Shown piece after piece: positions 1-6,336 of a stretch of 64,000 bases of DNA. The stretch is taken from the NCBI RefSeq assembly GCF_030063455.1, contig NZ_JASITB010000004.1, positions 310,001 through 374,000 on the forward strand. The letters run 5' to 3'. Each line of letters starts with the position of its first letter. The first letter of the stretch is position 1. The notes beneath the pieces were generated by a model. That model saw only the letters and a list, made by a program, of their open reading frames with translations. It had not been told where the DNA came from and made no database searches. The position numbers and the translations under genes were made by a program. This stretch comes from Cryobacterium sp. PH31-O1 (lineage in GTDB: Bacteria; Actinomycetota; Actinomycetes; Actinomycetales; Microbacteriaceae).

Positions 1-241
1 AAGACCCGAAGCGGCACGGAAGTTTGGTCAGCCTCGCCGAGGTGTAAGCCGTACTGGGAGGGCCGCGTGAAGCTGGCAGGACGCGGCTCGCATGCCACGC
101 TGTAGGCCACGGCCGGCATGCCACCCGAAAAGCCCGCTCTTCAAAAAAGCTTTCGTGACGGTCGCCGGTCGGCGATTCTTGGCGGCCGCACGCCAGCAGG
201 TGCCGCTCTTCTCCTGGGGCCGCACTCTGACCCCCAAGGCC

Positions 242-409
242 TTACTCCTGTCGGCCTTTCTGCTCCAGACGCTCGCACTGATCCTGCCAGCCGCCATACT
301 GCCAGCGCAGCTCCGCACAAGTGAGCTGGCTTTGATATGCGCCCATGAGTCGGGTCGCAGCTTCGCGCATAAGGTCGTATACAACGACCGGGTTCTCTGA
401 CCTGCTCAT
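242..409 (-). CDS. Small protein of unknown function (55 aa)
   Basis: A 55-residue open frame whose ATG overlaps the TGA of the upstream gene by one base (TGATG), which points to translational coupling. The N-terminal half reads as one amphipathic helix (VVVYDLMREAATRLMGAYQ) followed by a Trp/Gln-rich stretch. The helix resembles the start of the product of 694-951 (TAVHLLRDAANKLAAFYER), so the two may be distant paralogues sharing a helix type. I do not recognise a family. It is second in a two-gene unit whose promoter region contains the repeated GCCGCGCATG sequence. Confidence 0.5.
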   Translation of the reverse strand: MSRSENPVVVYDLMREAATRLMGAYQSQLTCAELRWQYGGWQDQCERLEQKGRQE

Positions 410-651
410 CACTCCTCACGCAGCGTAAGGGTGACCACGTATTCCTCGGCCGAGTCAAGCGCTATGACGCCGCCAGACAGTAGTTCCTCGACCTGCTCGC
501 GTGTCACCGTCGCCTTCGTGAGGCCGTAGCGGGGTTCACCATCTGTCCACCGTTCGCCGGCGGCCACAGCCTCGTCAACAGCGTCGGTTATGGTCACCGC
601 ACGGCTGGTCGTGTAACGGCCCGGGAAACTGGGAGGGGTTGAGTTGGTCAT
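409..651 (-). CDS. Small protein of unknown function (80 aa)
   Basis: Hypothetical protein of 80 residues, acidic towards the C-terminus (EELLSGG, DSAEEYVVTLTLREE). The start at 651 is chosen because exactly 8 bases separate it from an upstream GCCGCGCATG on this strand, the same spacing seen at three other genes of the element. An in-frame ATG at 684 lies inside the motif and is less likely. No Shine-Dalgarno sequence is obvious: the intervening ACCTCCCC is the wrong sense, so leaderless translation is possible. Divergent from the gene at 694. Function unknown. Confidence 0.6.
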   Translation of the reverse strand: MTNSTPPSFPGRYTTSRAVTITDAVDEAVAAGERWTDGEPRYGLTKATVTREQVEELLSGGVIALDSAEEYVVTLTLREE

Positions 652-659
652 GGGGAGGT

Positions 660-685
660 CATGCGCGGCGCCGGTGCCGCGCATG
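660..685. promoter_or_regulatory. Inverted pair of GCCGCGCATG elements between divergent genes
   Basis: CATGCGCGGC (660-669) and GCCGCGCATG (676-685) form a perfect inverted repeat with a 6-base spacer. Each arm stands exactly 8 bases before an ATG: 651 on the minus strand and 694 on the plus strand. The same 10-mer recurs before other genes of the element, so this is probably a promoter or operator serving both directions. Whether it is a -10-like promoter, a repressor site or a translation-start-associated sequence cannot be decided from sequence. Confidence 0.6.
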
Positions 686-693
686 GAAAGGGT

Positions 694-951
694 ATGGGTG
701 ATTCAGATGACAGGGTTTATCGTGACACTGACACCGCCGTTCACCTGCTGCGGGATGCCGCCAACAAATTGGCGGCCTTCTATGAAAGAAGCTCGTACGA
801 CGGGCTGATCACGAACGAGGCAGCCGTTGACGAGATCGTTAAAATTTGGCGGGCGTCACGGGTCACGTCCCTGGGGACGGCTGACGAAATCAACGCGCTA
901 CTTGAGGTATTTGATCGGCGGTATGACGAGCTGGTGGCGGATGAGCGGTGA
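694..951 (+). CDS. Small helical protein of unknown function (85 aa)
   Basis: 85 residues, predicted mostly helical and charged (TAVHLLRDAANKLAAFYER; later EINALLEVFDRRYDELVADE). The start at ATG 694 lies exactly 8 bases after GCCGCGCATG. An upstream in-frame ATG at 661 is inside the palindromic element. The purine run GGAAAGGG sits too close to the ATG for normal Shine-Dalgarno spacing, compatible with a leaderless mRNA. It shows weak N-terminal similarity to the 55-residue product of 242-409. Family not recognised. Confidence 0.6.
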   Translation: MGDSDDRVYRDTDTAVHLLRDAANKLAAFYERSSYDGLITNEAAVDEIVKIWRASRVTSLGTADEINALLEVFDRRYDELVADER

Positions 952-1054
952 AACGGAGGGGGCCGAGCTGCACTGGGCTGGGCTGTCGGCTCCTGGCAAA
1001 ATACCGGTTCGTATCTTCCGTGCCCCCCGAGGCGCTCACCACTTACTGCGATGA
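941..1054 (+). CDS. Possible coupled micro-ORF (37 aa)
   Basis: An ATG at 941 lies inside the last codons of the preceding gene (ATGAGCGGTGA), giving an 11-base overlap that could allow translational coupling. The product is 37 residues and ends in a basic, His-containing tail (RIFRAPRGAHHLLR). There is no family match I recognise. Other small genes of this element are paired in the same overlapping way, which is the main argument for it. The frame is short enough to be chance. Confidence 0.3.
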   Translation: MSGETEGAELHWAGLSAPGKIPVRIFRAPRGAHHLLR

Positions 1055-1070
1055 CCGCCTCGGCTCAAGT

Positions 1071-1436
1071 TCATCTGTGGTGAGCGAGAACTACGTCACG
1101 GCCGTCTCGAGCAGCTGCAGCCTGTATTTCGGCCTGCCAACTCTGGGCGGTGGCGAATTGTCCCTGAGGGAGAACGGGTCGAATAGCAAGCGCCGTCGTG
1201 TCAAAACTCACCGTGTCACCATCTGCACCGCGCCTCCACAAATCGCTCAGCGGGCGAAGTTCCTCGTAAGAATCGAGAACAGACTGCACGAATGCGTGAG
1301 CCTCCGCCCTCGTCGGATGAGGCGTGTAACCCGTGTTCATTATCCGTCGACCGTGAGAGCGCTCATCGGACGGCGTGACGAAAATAACCAGCCACTGGCC
1401 CGCGCGCTTCTTGTTTCTCTTGGATTTACTCATCAT
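1071..1436 (-). CDS. Hypothetical protein with basic N-terminus (121 aa)
   Basis: 121 residues. A lysine/arginine-rich N-terminus (MSKSKRNKKR) is followed by a compact mixed alpha/beta stretch (QWLVIFVTPSDER; RAEAHAFVQSVLDSYEEL), reminiscent of small single-domain element proteins, but I recognise no family. Tandem ATGs at 1436 and 1433 mark the start. Upstream lies a 135-base leader with a strong inverted repeat (1481-1517), then a GCCGCGCATG element reading on the minus strand (1572-1581). The long leader suggests post-initiation control. Frame-open extension to 1574 is possible but has leader-like composition. Confidence 0.55.
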   Translation of the reverse strand: MMSKSKRNKKRAGQWLVIFVTPSDERSHGRRIMNTGYTPHPTRAEAHAFVQSVLDSYEELRPLSDLWRRGADGDTVSFDTTALAIRPVLPQGQFATAQSWQAEIQAAAARDGRDVVLAHHR

Positions 1437-1480
1437 GCTCTCGTTTCTTCTGTCAGATGGCGGCACTCTCCTCAAGAGCC

Positions 1481-1517
1481 GAACGGCGAGCTCCCCCTGT
1501 CGTGGGACTCGCCGTTC
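1481..1517 (-). promoter_or_regulatory. Inverted repeat in the leader of the 1071-1436 gene
   Basis: GAACGGCGAG (1481-1490) and CTCGCCGTTC (1508-1517) form a perfect 10-bp stem with a 17-base loop, 45 bases upstream of the start codon. No T-run follows on the minus strand, so it is not a typical terminator. It could be an attenuator, an RNA-stability hairpin or a protein-binding site. Confidence 0.45.
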
Positions 1518-1571
1518 GTTTAGCTGAGGTAGAGGAAGCAGAGCCACCCGGGCGAGCGGCTTCGAGACATG

Positions 1572-1581
1572 CATGCGCGGC
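1572..1581 (-). promoter_or_regulatory. GCCGCGCATG element
   Basis: A copy of the element-wide 10-mer, reading on the minus strand toward the gene starting at 1436, with 135 bases between. Upstream on the same strand is an A-rich GCAAAT segment about 11 bases before the motif, similar to the A-rich blocks before the copies at 15,675, 16,983 and 18,278. Confidence 0.5.
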
Positions 1582-1783
1582 AGAGATCCGTAATTTGCAG
1601 ATACGTGATGTCGTCGAGCACCCCACCAACTAAAACGCCCCAGAAACCTTCAACAAAGAACCTGGGCCGTGGCCCACAGCTGCTGGCTGCTCGGCGGCGT
1701 CTCACGAATGCAGTTCGGTGACCGAAATGTTTGGGGCGATGGCTCGGACCGGTGCGGCAGCCCACTACTGGAACATGGACCTT

Positions 1784-1793
1784 GCCGCGCATG
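1784..1793 (+). promoter_or_regulatory. GCCGCGCATG element
   Basis: Copy of the 10-mer, with exactly 8 bases (ATCTGGGC) to the ATG at 1802. This spacing decides the start of the following gene. Confidence 0.55.
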
Positions 1794-1801
1794 ATCTGGG
1801 C

Positions 1802-2329
1802 ATGGAAGACATGGAAGCTGAACCGCTGAAAACTGAACCGCTCTTCGTCGTTTGCGGGATGCTGACGAATAACGAGATCTGGTGCTCTCAGAGCGTCGAG
1901 ACGCTGATCACCAGTCTCATACCAAACTATCCGGCCACCGCACACCCGGCGGCTAAGGCCGAAGCCCGGCACAACTACATCGTCTCCTGCGCCACCGTCG
2001 CCCAGGAAGGGCTCATGCAGCAGGCGACCGAGGATCAGGTTTGGAAGGAAGAGACGGCCTCGCCTTACGAGGTGGATCGCCTCCATGCGAACAAGTCATG
2101 GCGCGGTGATCTCGGTGCACCATGGTCCGGAGTCGTCCCACTGATCATCGTTGCCCCGTTGAACGCAGCACGCGGGTCAGCAGCTCGACGGGCATTGATC
2201 GGAGGAAACGTCTTAGTGGTCGCAGGTCGGTCGGAGGCCGACGTCCTGGTGAGCCTGCGAAAATTGGGAATGCTGACGACTGCTGGTCGGCTGGATTCGC
2301 CCAGCCAGGTGGTGGACCCGGGTCTGTGA
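1802..2329 (+). CDS. Element protein of unknown function, paralogue of 16351-16845 (175 aa)
   Basis: The frame is open from 1718, but the start is placed at ATG 1802 because GCCGCGCATG lies exactly 8 bases upstream, as in the paralogue at 16,351. The two proteins align over nearly their full length, with shared blocks GMLTNNEIW/GLLTDGQLW, ETLI, RHN, QEGL, DRLHANK/DRLRANK, GNVL and LRKLGM/LKKLGM. The N-terminal half looks helical. The C-terminal half has short hydrophobic strands (VVPLIIVAPL, NVLVVAG). I recognise no family or catalytic motif. Duplication within one element with a conserved control motif argues that both are functional. Confidence 0.65.
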   Translation: MEDMEAEPLKTEPLFVVCGMLTNNEIWCSQSVETLITSLIPNYPATAHPAAKAEARHNYIVSCATVAQEGLMQQATEDQVWKEETASPYEVDRLHANKSWRGDLGAPWSGVVPLIIVAPLNAARGSAARRALIGGNVLVVAGRSEADVLVSLRKLGMLTTAGRLDSPSQVVDPGL

Positions 2330-2681
2330 GCGCACGCCGGGATACCGCACCGCGAATCGGACGTCGCAGTGCAGCACCCTGGCACGCTCAAGCTGTGCGT
2401 CGGTTTACTTAAATTACGCCAGCTGGTCGGCTGCACGGCGCTGATGCCGGTGGTCGACCGCCGCCGCCCACTCCCCGGTCATGAGCGGCTTCTGAGAATC
2501 GGTGCCCCGCCTCATTATCACTGGCGGAAAGCGTGGAGCTGTTGCCCCGTGAACTACATGCGCGGAACTCCTCAGGTTTCAAAAAATGGTCCCGTCGCTC
2601 CTCCGACTGCTACATGCGCCCCCGACCGGGCCGTTCCCGCACACCCCAATCAACTCGTGGTTCGCGTCTTGGCCGAGCCCA
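2330..2681. other. Stretch without a convincing gene; one micro-ORF after an imperfect 10-mer
   Basis: No frame here has convincing coding character. On the minus strand a 9-of-10 match to the element motif (CCGCGCATG, 2557-2565) precedes by 74 bases an ATG at 2482 that opens a 22-codon frame ending at 2414 (MTGEWAAAVDHRHQRRAADQ...). The gap is like the 56-79 base gaps of other motif-linked genes, but the frame is tiny and may be chance. Confidence 0.3.
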
Positions 2682-3116
2682 CTACTTGTGCGACCCTGGG
2701 TGGTGAGCCGTCCTGCATTCCGGACACCTGCAACCGCGCTTGTATGCGGCTGCCGTTCCATGGGTCACCCAGGCAGGGCGACCAGCAGTGAGGGCGGCGT
2801 CGAGAGATGAGCGCCAATCTGAATCCCATCGAGCACGGCCATAGAGCCTCCCAGGGGTTGCAAGCGTGCCATCACAGGCTTGGGCCATCGTCGCGCCGGC
2901 GGAGAGTCTAGCGAGGATGGTCACTGCGAACTCCGCCACCCGCTGGTCGCTATATGCCCTCCGTTCCATTCGCGATTCGATTGTGCGGGCCGACATGCAG
3001 GGAATGCAACGGCATCCATACCGGTAGCGGTTTGCGTCGCCGTGCTTGGAGCTGCGGACTGTGTTGCGTTGCGGCTGGCGGTAATCGGACGGGTTTCTGC
3101 TTAAGGTCGGGGACAT
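2682..3116 (-). CDS. Small HTH protein with two GCRCxxC zinc-binding motifs (144 aa)
   Basis: Two near-repeats, HGDANRYRYGCRCIPC near the N-terminus and HGTAAAYKRGCRCPEC near the C-terminus, are Cys-containing motifs of a type common in small actinobacterial and actinophage proteins and likely to bind zinc. Between them a segment (LARLSAGATMAQACDGTLAT) reads like the helix-turn-helix of phage small-terminase or transposase-like proteins. The start at ATG 3116 is 64 bases downstream of a GCCGCGCATG copy on the same strand. DNA binding is plausible; the exact role is unknown. An upstream in-frame extension to 3347 runs through the motif and the tandem repeats and is unlikely to be translated. 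Confidence 0.6.
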   Translation of the reverse strand: MSPTLSRNPSDYRQPQRNTVRSSKHGDANRYRYGCRCIPCMSARTIESRMERRAYSDQRVAEFAVTILARLSAGATMAQACDGTLATPGRLYGRARWDSDWRSSLDAALTAGRPAWVTHGTAAAYKRGCRCPECRTAHHPGSHK

Positions 3117-3180
3117 CGGCACGGAAAGCTCCTCAAAGCTGTTGTTGCCGCACCGGAGTGCCCAGGGCGGTCTCGATCTA

Positions 3181-3190
3181 CATGCGCGGC
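3181..3190 (-). promoter_or_regulatory. GCCGCGCATG element
   Basis: Minus-strand copy of the 10-mer (GGTGCCGCGCATGTAG in context), 64 bases before the ATG at 3116. Confidence 0.5.
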
Positions 3191-3222
3191 ACCGGTCGCA
3201 ACCACCGATGCTGTGAGACATG

Positions 3223-3340
3223 GTGTCCCCGATGTCATGAGATCGTGTGTCCACGATGCTCTGAGACAGGACACACAAAGCAATGAGACCCAGCGTCCAC
3301 GAAGTGATGAGATTTGGTGTCCACGATGTCACGAGATAAC
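3223..3340. repeat. Degenerate 24-bp tandem repeats, likely remnant of an IS end
   Basis: Five units run head to tail: 3223, 3247, 3271 (22 bp, most diverged), 3293 and 3317. The consensus is close to GTGTCCACGATGTCATGAGA plus four variable bases. A weaker partial unit precedes at 3199. Multiple short direct repeats of this kind occur as transposase-binding sites at ends of IS21-like elements. No transposase gene is next to them, so this would be a relic. They are too closely packed to be a CRISPR array. Confidence 0.5.
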
Positions 3341-4383
3341 ACACCAAGTGCGTGGACTGGCGCTACCATCAAGCGCTACTCGCCACGTCAACCGTCAAGA
3401 TGTCCAAGACCGAGACGGGACTAATTCCATCCTCGCCACCGTGCGCAAAGCCATAACTGCAGCGGTCAGATCCTCCCCCGGCACCAGCGCCAATCGGGTG
3501 GCCGAGCGGATGTTCCTTGCCGATTGGCAAGATTGGTTTCCGGTACGCGGTGCGGCGGCGCCGGGAGTCCGGACACTGGATTGCGAACGGCCAACTGGTC
3601 CAGCCAAAGGCTTGTGGGAGCCGGTCTCGTTGCTTGACACCTTCGACGTCCCGTTCACCTCGCGGGGCAGTTTCCAGCCGCAGGCCCTCGCCGAGAACGC
3701 ATCGCTGCTTGGATCGGTACCCTACTGGCTACGTCGGGATCACGAGCCCGCACCTCTGTGGAAGACTGCGCTCGGACACATCGGCGCCAGCGACCACCCC
3801 ACCAGAATTGATGCGATCAACAGTTCGGGATTGCCCTACACGCCTGGCGCCCCGGGCGTGGGGCCGGCCAGACCTCCCCTTCGCCTCCGCAACTTGGTCT
3901 AGACGAGCTGGATGGGATTACCGCTCCGCCGCCCGGCCCGAGCCTATGCAACGTATCGACGATCGAGAGTCAACTGGTTGGCAAGAGACATTACATCAGG
4001 GTCATCAGCAAAGAGATGCTGCAAACGGTCAATCTTCTGGTCGGCCGACTCAATCCAGTTCCGGGCTTCCACGTCCGACGGCCACCGATTCCATTCCGAC
4101 AGCGGCTAAGACGCCCCAAAATAGCCCGCCCTCCCGTTCCTACGGCGTCGAAAAGGTCACCGCTGCGACTGCGGACGGTGATTCGGTCCACCGGGGAATT
4201 AGAAGCGCAGATGGCGCGAATCGTTTCGGGTATTGCGGCGAATGTGCTGTTGTACGCTTCAAGGGAGGTGAACCGACTTTGGCTGTTCTTCACGACATCG
4301 GCAAGGTCACGCCGCACGGTAGAAAGCCTGACGCCGGTCCGCGAGTTTCGCCGACAATTGCTGATCGTCAGGGGCGGACTGGC
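3341..4383. other. About 1 kb without a well-supported gene
   Basis: Several long overlapping open frames exist on both strands (for example plus-strand 3350-3902), but none has convincing coding composition, a start signal and a recognisable product. One short minus-strand frame at 3944-4072 looks more protein-like and is listed separately. The segment follows the IS-like repeats and is probably decayed mobile DNA. Confidence 0.4.
3944..4072 (-). CDS. Possible small or fragmentary protein (42 aa)
   Basis: The frame reads VEARNWIESADQKIDRLQHL..., a charged helical peptide ending DRRYVA, with good codon use compared with the overlapping frames. The only starts are a GTG at 4072 or an internal ATG, and an in-frame stop lies a short way upstream of 4072. 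It may be the 3' remnant of a broken gene whose upstream part lies in another frame (4110-4317). No family recognised. Confidence 0.25.
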   Translation of the reverse strand: MEARNWIESADQKIDRLQHLFADDPDVMSLANQLTLDRRYVA

Positions 4384-5751
4384 CTAAAGATCAAGTTCAC
4401 GCCTAACCTGGGCGGTGAGGTCGACGGGCGATGCGACAGACACCGTGAGCGTTCCGCGGTACACGCGGTGATGGTCGCGTGCAGTCATCGCCCACGTGCC
4501 TTGGACTTCAGCCAAACCGGCGGTTCGAAGCACTAGGACCATATGGTCTTCGTCAGAAGTCCACGCCTGCCTCGGCCGTAGGTCTCCAACACTCATCTCG
4601 ATGTCGACGGACCCCGAGTTCCTGAACTGCGTAGCGCTAGGCAACGACGGAACGTAGGGACTCGAGGCGGCGTACTGCACATGCTGGTAGCGAAGCATTT
4701 CCGCGGCAGAAGCGGATGGGAGCGGTCCCCATTCCCGAGGCGGAACAGGTAGCTCGGACCGGATGTTCTTTCGTTGTGGGTCGACCCAGTCGAGAGCGTC
4801 GACGTCGCCCTCGAGGTGGATTCTCAACTCCACATCCGTCAGATAAGTGTCGCTCTCGTTCACGATCGTAAACCTCACGTCGCCGAGTCGTGCTGAGACC
4901 GTCTCGTCGAAAGCGGATGGCCAGCTCGCACGTACTTCATCGCCCCATGCGTCGATCTGGCTCTCATAGGCTTCTCTCGTACGCGGTTCCGGTTTCTCAC
5001 CGATGAGCGCAGACATGCGTGGAATGGTCAGGGCCGCGATCTCTGCGAAGTTCGTGAACGAAGCCGGGCTCTCCGCCCGGACATGAAGTTCGTACGACTT
5101 CCACCTCTTGACCGTGACAGCCTCGATCCATGGATCGACGCTAAGGCTCCGATTGCACGTTACGAAGGTTGCTGATCCTAGTGATTCCACGCGAACTTCG
5201 GTCTCCGGCGTTGACGCTGTGGCCCTGGCCAGCAACATCGCGATCTCTTCCGATTTCGCCTGCCGGGTTTCGCCGTCGGCACGGAAGTAGATTCCCCCGT
5301 CGACGAGGCCCTCACCGTTTTTCTTACAGACGAACATCGAAAGGCCGTCAGTAGGCGGGTCGACGATGACGAGCAGCACTTCATTCCCGTCGTCGACGGG
5401 CAGCCGCTGAACGTCCCACTTCGGCCCGTCCGACGACAGGTACGGCTCGAGGTTGCGGGAAAGTTCCATCATCTCGATGGGAGGGTTTCCATCCGCACCA
5501 TGGACGCTGACCCCGAGAATCATTATGGCGTGGCCTTCAAACGCCTGCGCAGCGACCTCGGGCCGACGGTTGGCGGCCCCGAGGATGAACTTGACTAGCT
5601 TCGCCTGGCCGATCTTGGTTCTTAGATCAACAGCACTTTTCACTTCAAGATAGTGACGCTCGACCGTGTCGCCACGTTCCACGACTGCATCGACGAGCTG
5701 TCGAACAGCTATCTCCCCGCGCGGAAGCCTGTCGATTACAAGCTCAGTCAT
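4384..5751 (-). CDS. Schlafen AlbA_2-like domain protein (455 aa)
   Basis: The N-terminal part (ERHYLEVKSAVDL, then KFILGAANR and AIMILGVSVHG) matches the layout of the Schlafen AlbA_2 domain: an E..Y.E.K stretch, an 'A.AN' helix and a hydrophobic 'lliGv' strand. AlbA_2 proteins bind nucleic acid and are common in defence islands. The rest (about residues 200-455) has no motif I recognise and may be a sensor or effector part. The start at ATG 5751 is preferred over 5775 because GGAAA lies 4 bases upstream. It is the last gene of a minus-strand series, 71 bases after a 31-residue peptide gene. A role in defence is inference from domain and neighbours. Confidence 0.6.
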   Translation of the reverse strand: MTELVIDRLPRGEIAVRQLVDAVVERGDTVERHYLEVKSAVDLRTKIGQAKLVKFILGAANRRPEVAAQAFEGHAIMILGVSVHGADGNPPIEMMELSRNLEPYLSSDGPKWDVQRLPVDDGNEVLLVIVDPPTDGLSMFVCKKNGEGLVDGGIYFRADGETRQAKSEEIAMLLARATASTPETEVRVESLGSATFVTCNRSLSVDPWIEAVTVKRWKSYELHVRAESPASFTNFAEIAALTIPRMSALIGEKPEPRTREAYESQIDAWGDEVRASWPSAFDETVSARLGDVRFTIVNESDTYLTDVELRIHLEGDVDALDWVDPQRKNIRSELPVPPREWGPLPSASAAEMLRYQHVQYAASSPYVPSLPSATQFRNSGSVDIEMSVGDLRPRQAWTSDEDHMVLVLRTAGLAEVQGTWAMTARDHHRVYRGTLTVSVASPVDLTAQVRRELDL

Positions 5752-5822
5752 AGAATTTCCATTCAGCGATTTCATCCGCGGCCGCCAAAGTACTCGGCCG
5801 GCCCAGCCGACACGCCGAAAGG

Positions 5823-5918
5823 CTAGGTCTGGGTGGCCAGCTCATAGAGCACCGTGCCTGAGACGCTGTAGCCGACATTAGTAAGTGCAGGTGCGATAGC
5901 GCCCACAACAAATTTCAT
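5823..5918 (-). CDS. Small hydrophobic peptide (31 aa)
   Basis: ATG 5918 is preceded at good spacing by a clear Shine-Dalgarno sequence (AAGGGAG, 5 bases before the start). The peptide starts MKFVVGAIAPALTNVGYSV and continues to ...YELATQT; it is uncharged apart from one Lys and one Glu, and could span or lie on a membrane. It ends 71 bases before the start of the AlbA_2-like gene on the same strand, so the two are probably co-transcribed. Possible roles include a toxin-like or signalling peptide in a two-gene system. No family recognised. Confidence 0.5.
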   Translation of the reverse strand: MKFVVGAIAPALTNVGYSVSGTVLYELATQT

Positions 5919-6336
5919 GGATGCTCCCTTCTGAGCTGTTCCGTAAATTCTCCCTCGAGTCGAGTTTCTGACTTTCGAAACAATAGGTGCGAGAAATGAG
6001 AAGCAGCAAACAAGACAAGCAACTACAGCGGCCCATGGAAGAGTCGAACTTCCAACCGCACACCCAGGCCTAGCCCGTCGGACGACGTCTAACCATAACC
6101 TACCGCTGATCTCCGGCAGCGACTTCATCGGCAATATCGAAGGGTTTTACAACACTCGGCGCCCGGAACTCATCACGCGCTTACCGCCGGTCCAGGGAAG
6201 TCCACTATGGCGATCAGCAGCCACAAATTGCAGGCGCAATAGAATGCACTAAATCCGCTCTCCGAAATGCCTGCGGCAGCTCGTACCGGGTACGCACAAG
6301 AGCTCATACGTCCAAGCCTCTAACGCCACCCTTCAA
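5919..6336. other. Intergenic stretch with a tRNA-like T-arm
   Basis: No gene seen beyond the short peptide to its left. On the minus strand around 6033-6053 the sequence GGAAGTTCGACTCTTCC has the form of a tRNA T-stem and loop. I could not build a full cloverleaf around it, so at most it is a decayed tRNA or an old attachment-site remnant. The promoter of the peptide/AlbA_2 unit probably lies here. Confidence 0.3.

Noticed and set aside
28-384. 118-residue minus-strand open frame
   Set aside because: Overlaps the better supported 55-residue gene coupled to its upstream neighbour; its composition is atypical.
3199-3340. CRISPR array
   Set aside because: Units are adjacent 24-bp tandem repeats without unique spacers, and no cas genes are present.
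3517-4536. 339-residue plus-strand open frame
   Set aside because: Low-complexity Arg/Ser/Pro composition, no start signal, and it overlaps the end of the AlbA_2-like gene; treated as a chance frame.
6033-6110. Possible tRNA on the minus strand
   Set aside because: A good T-arm is present, but acceptor, D and anticodon arms cannot be paired in canonical positions.
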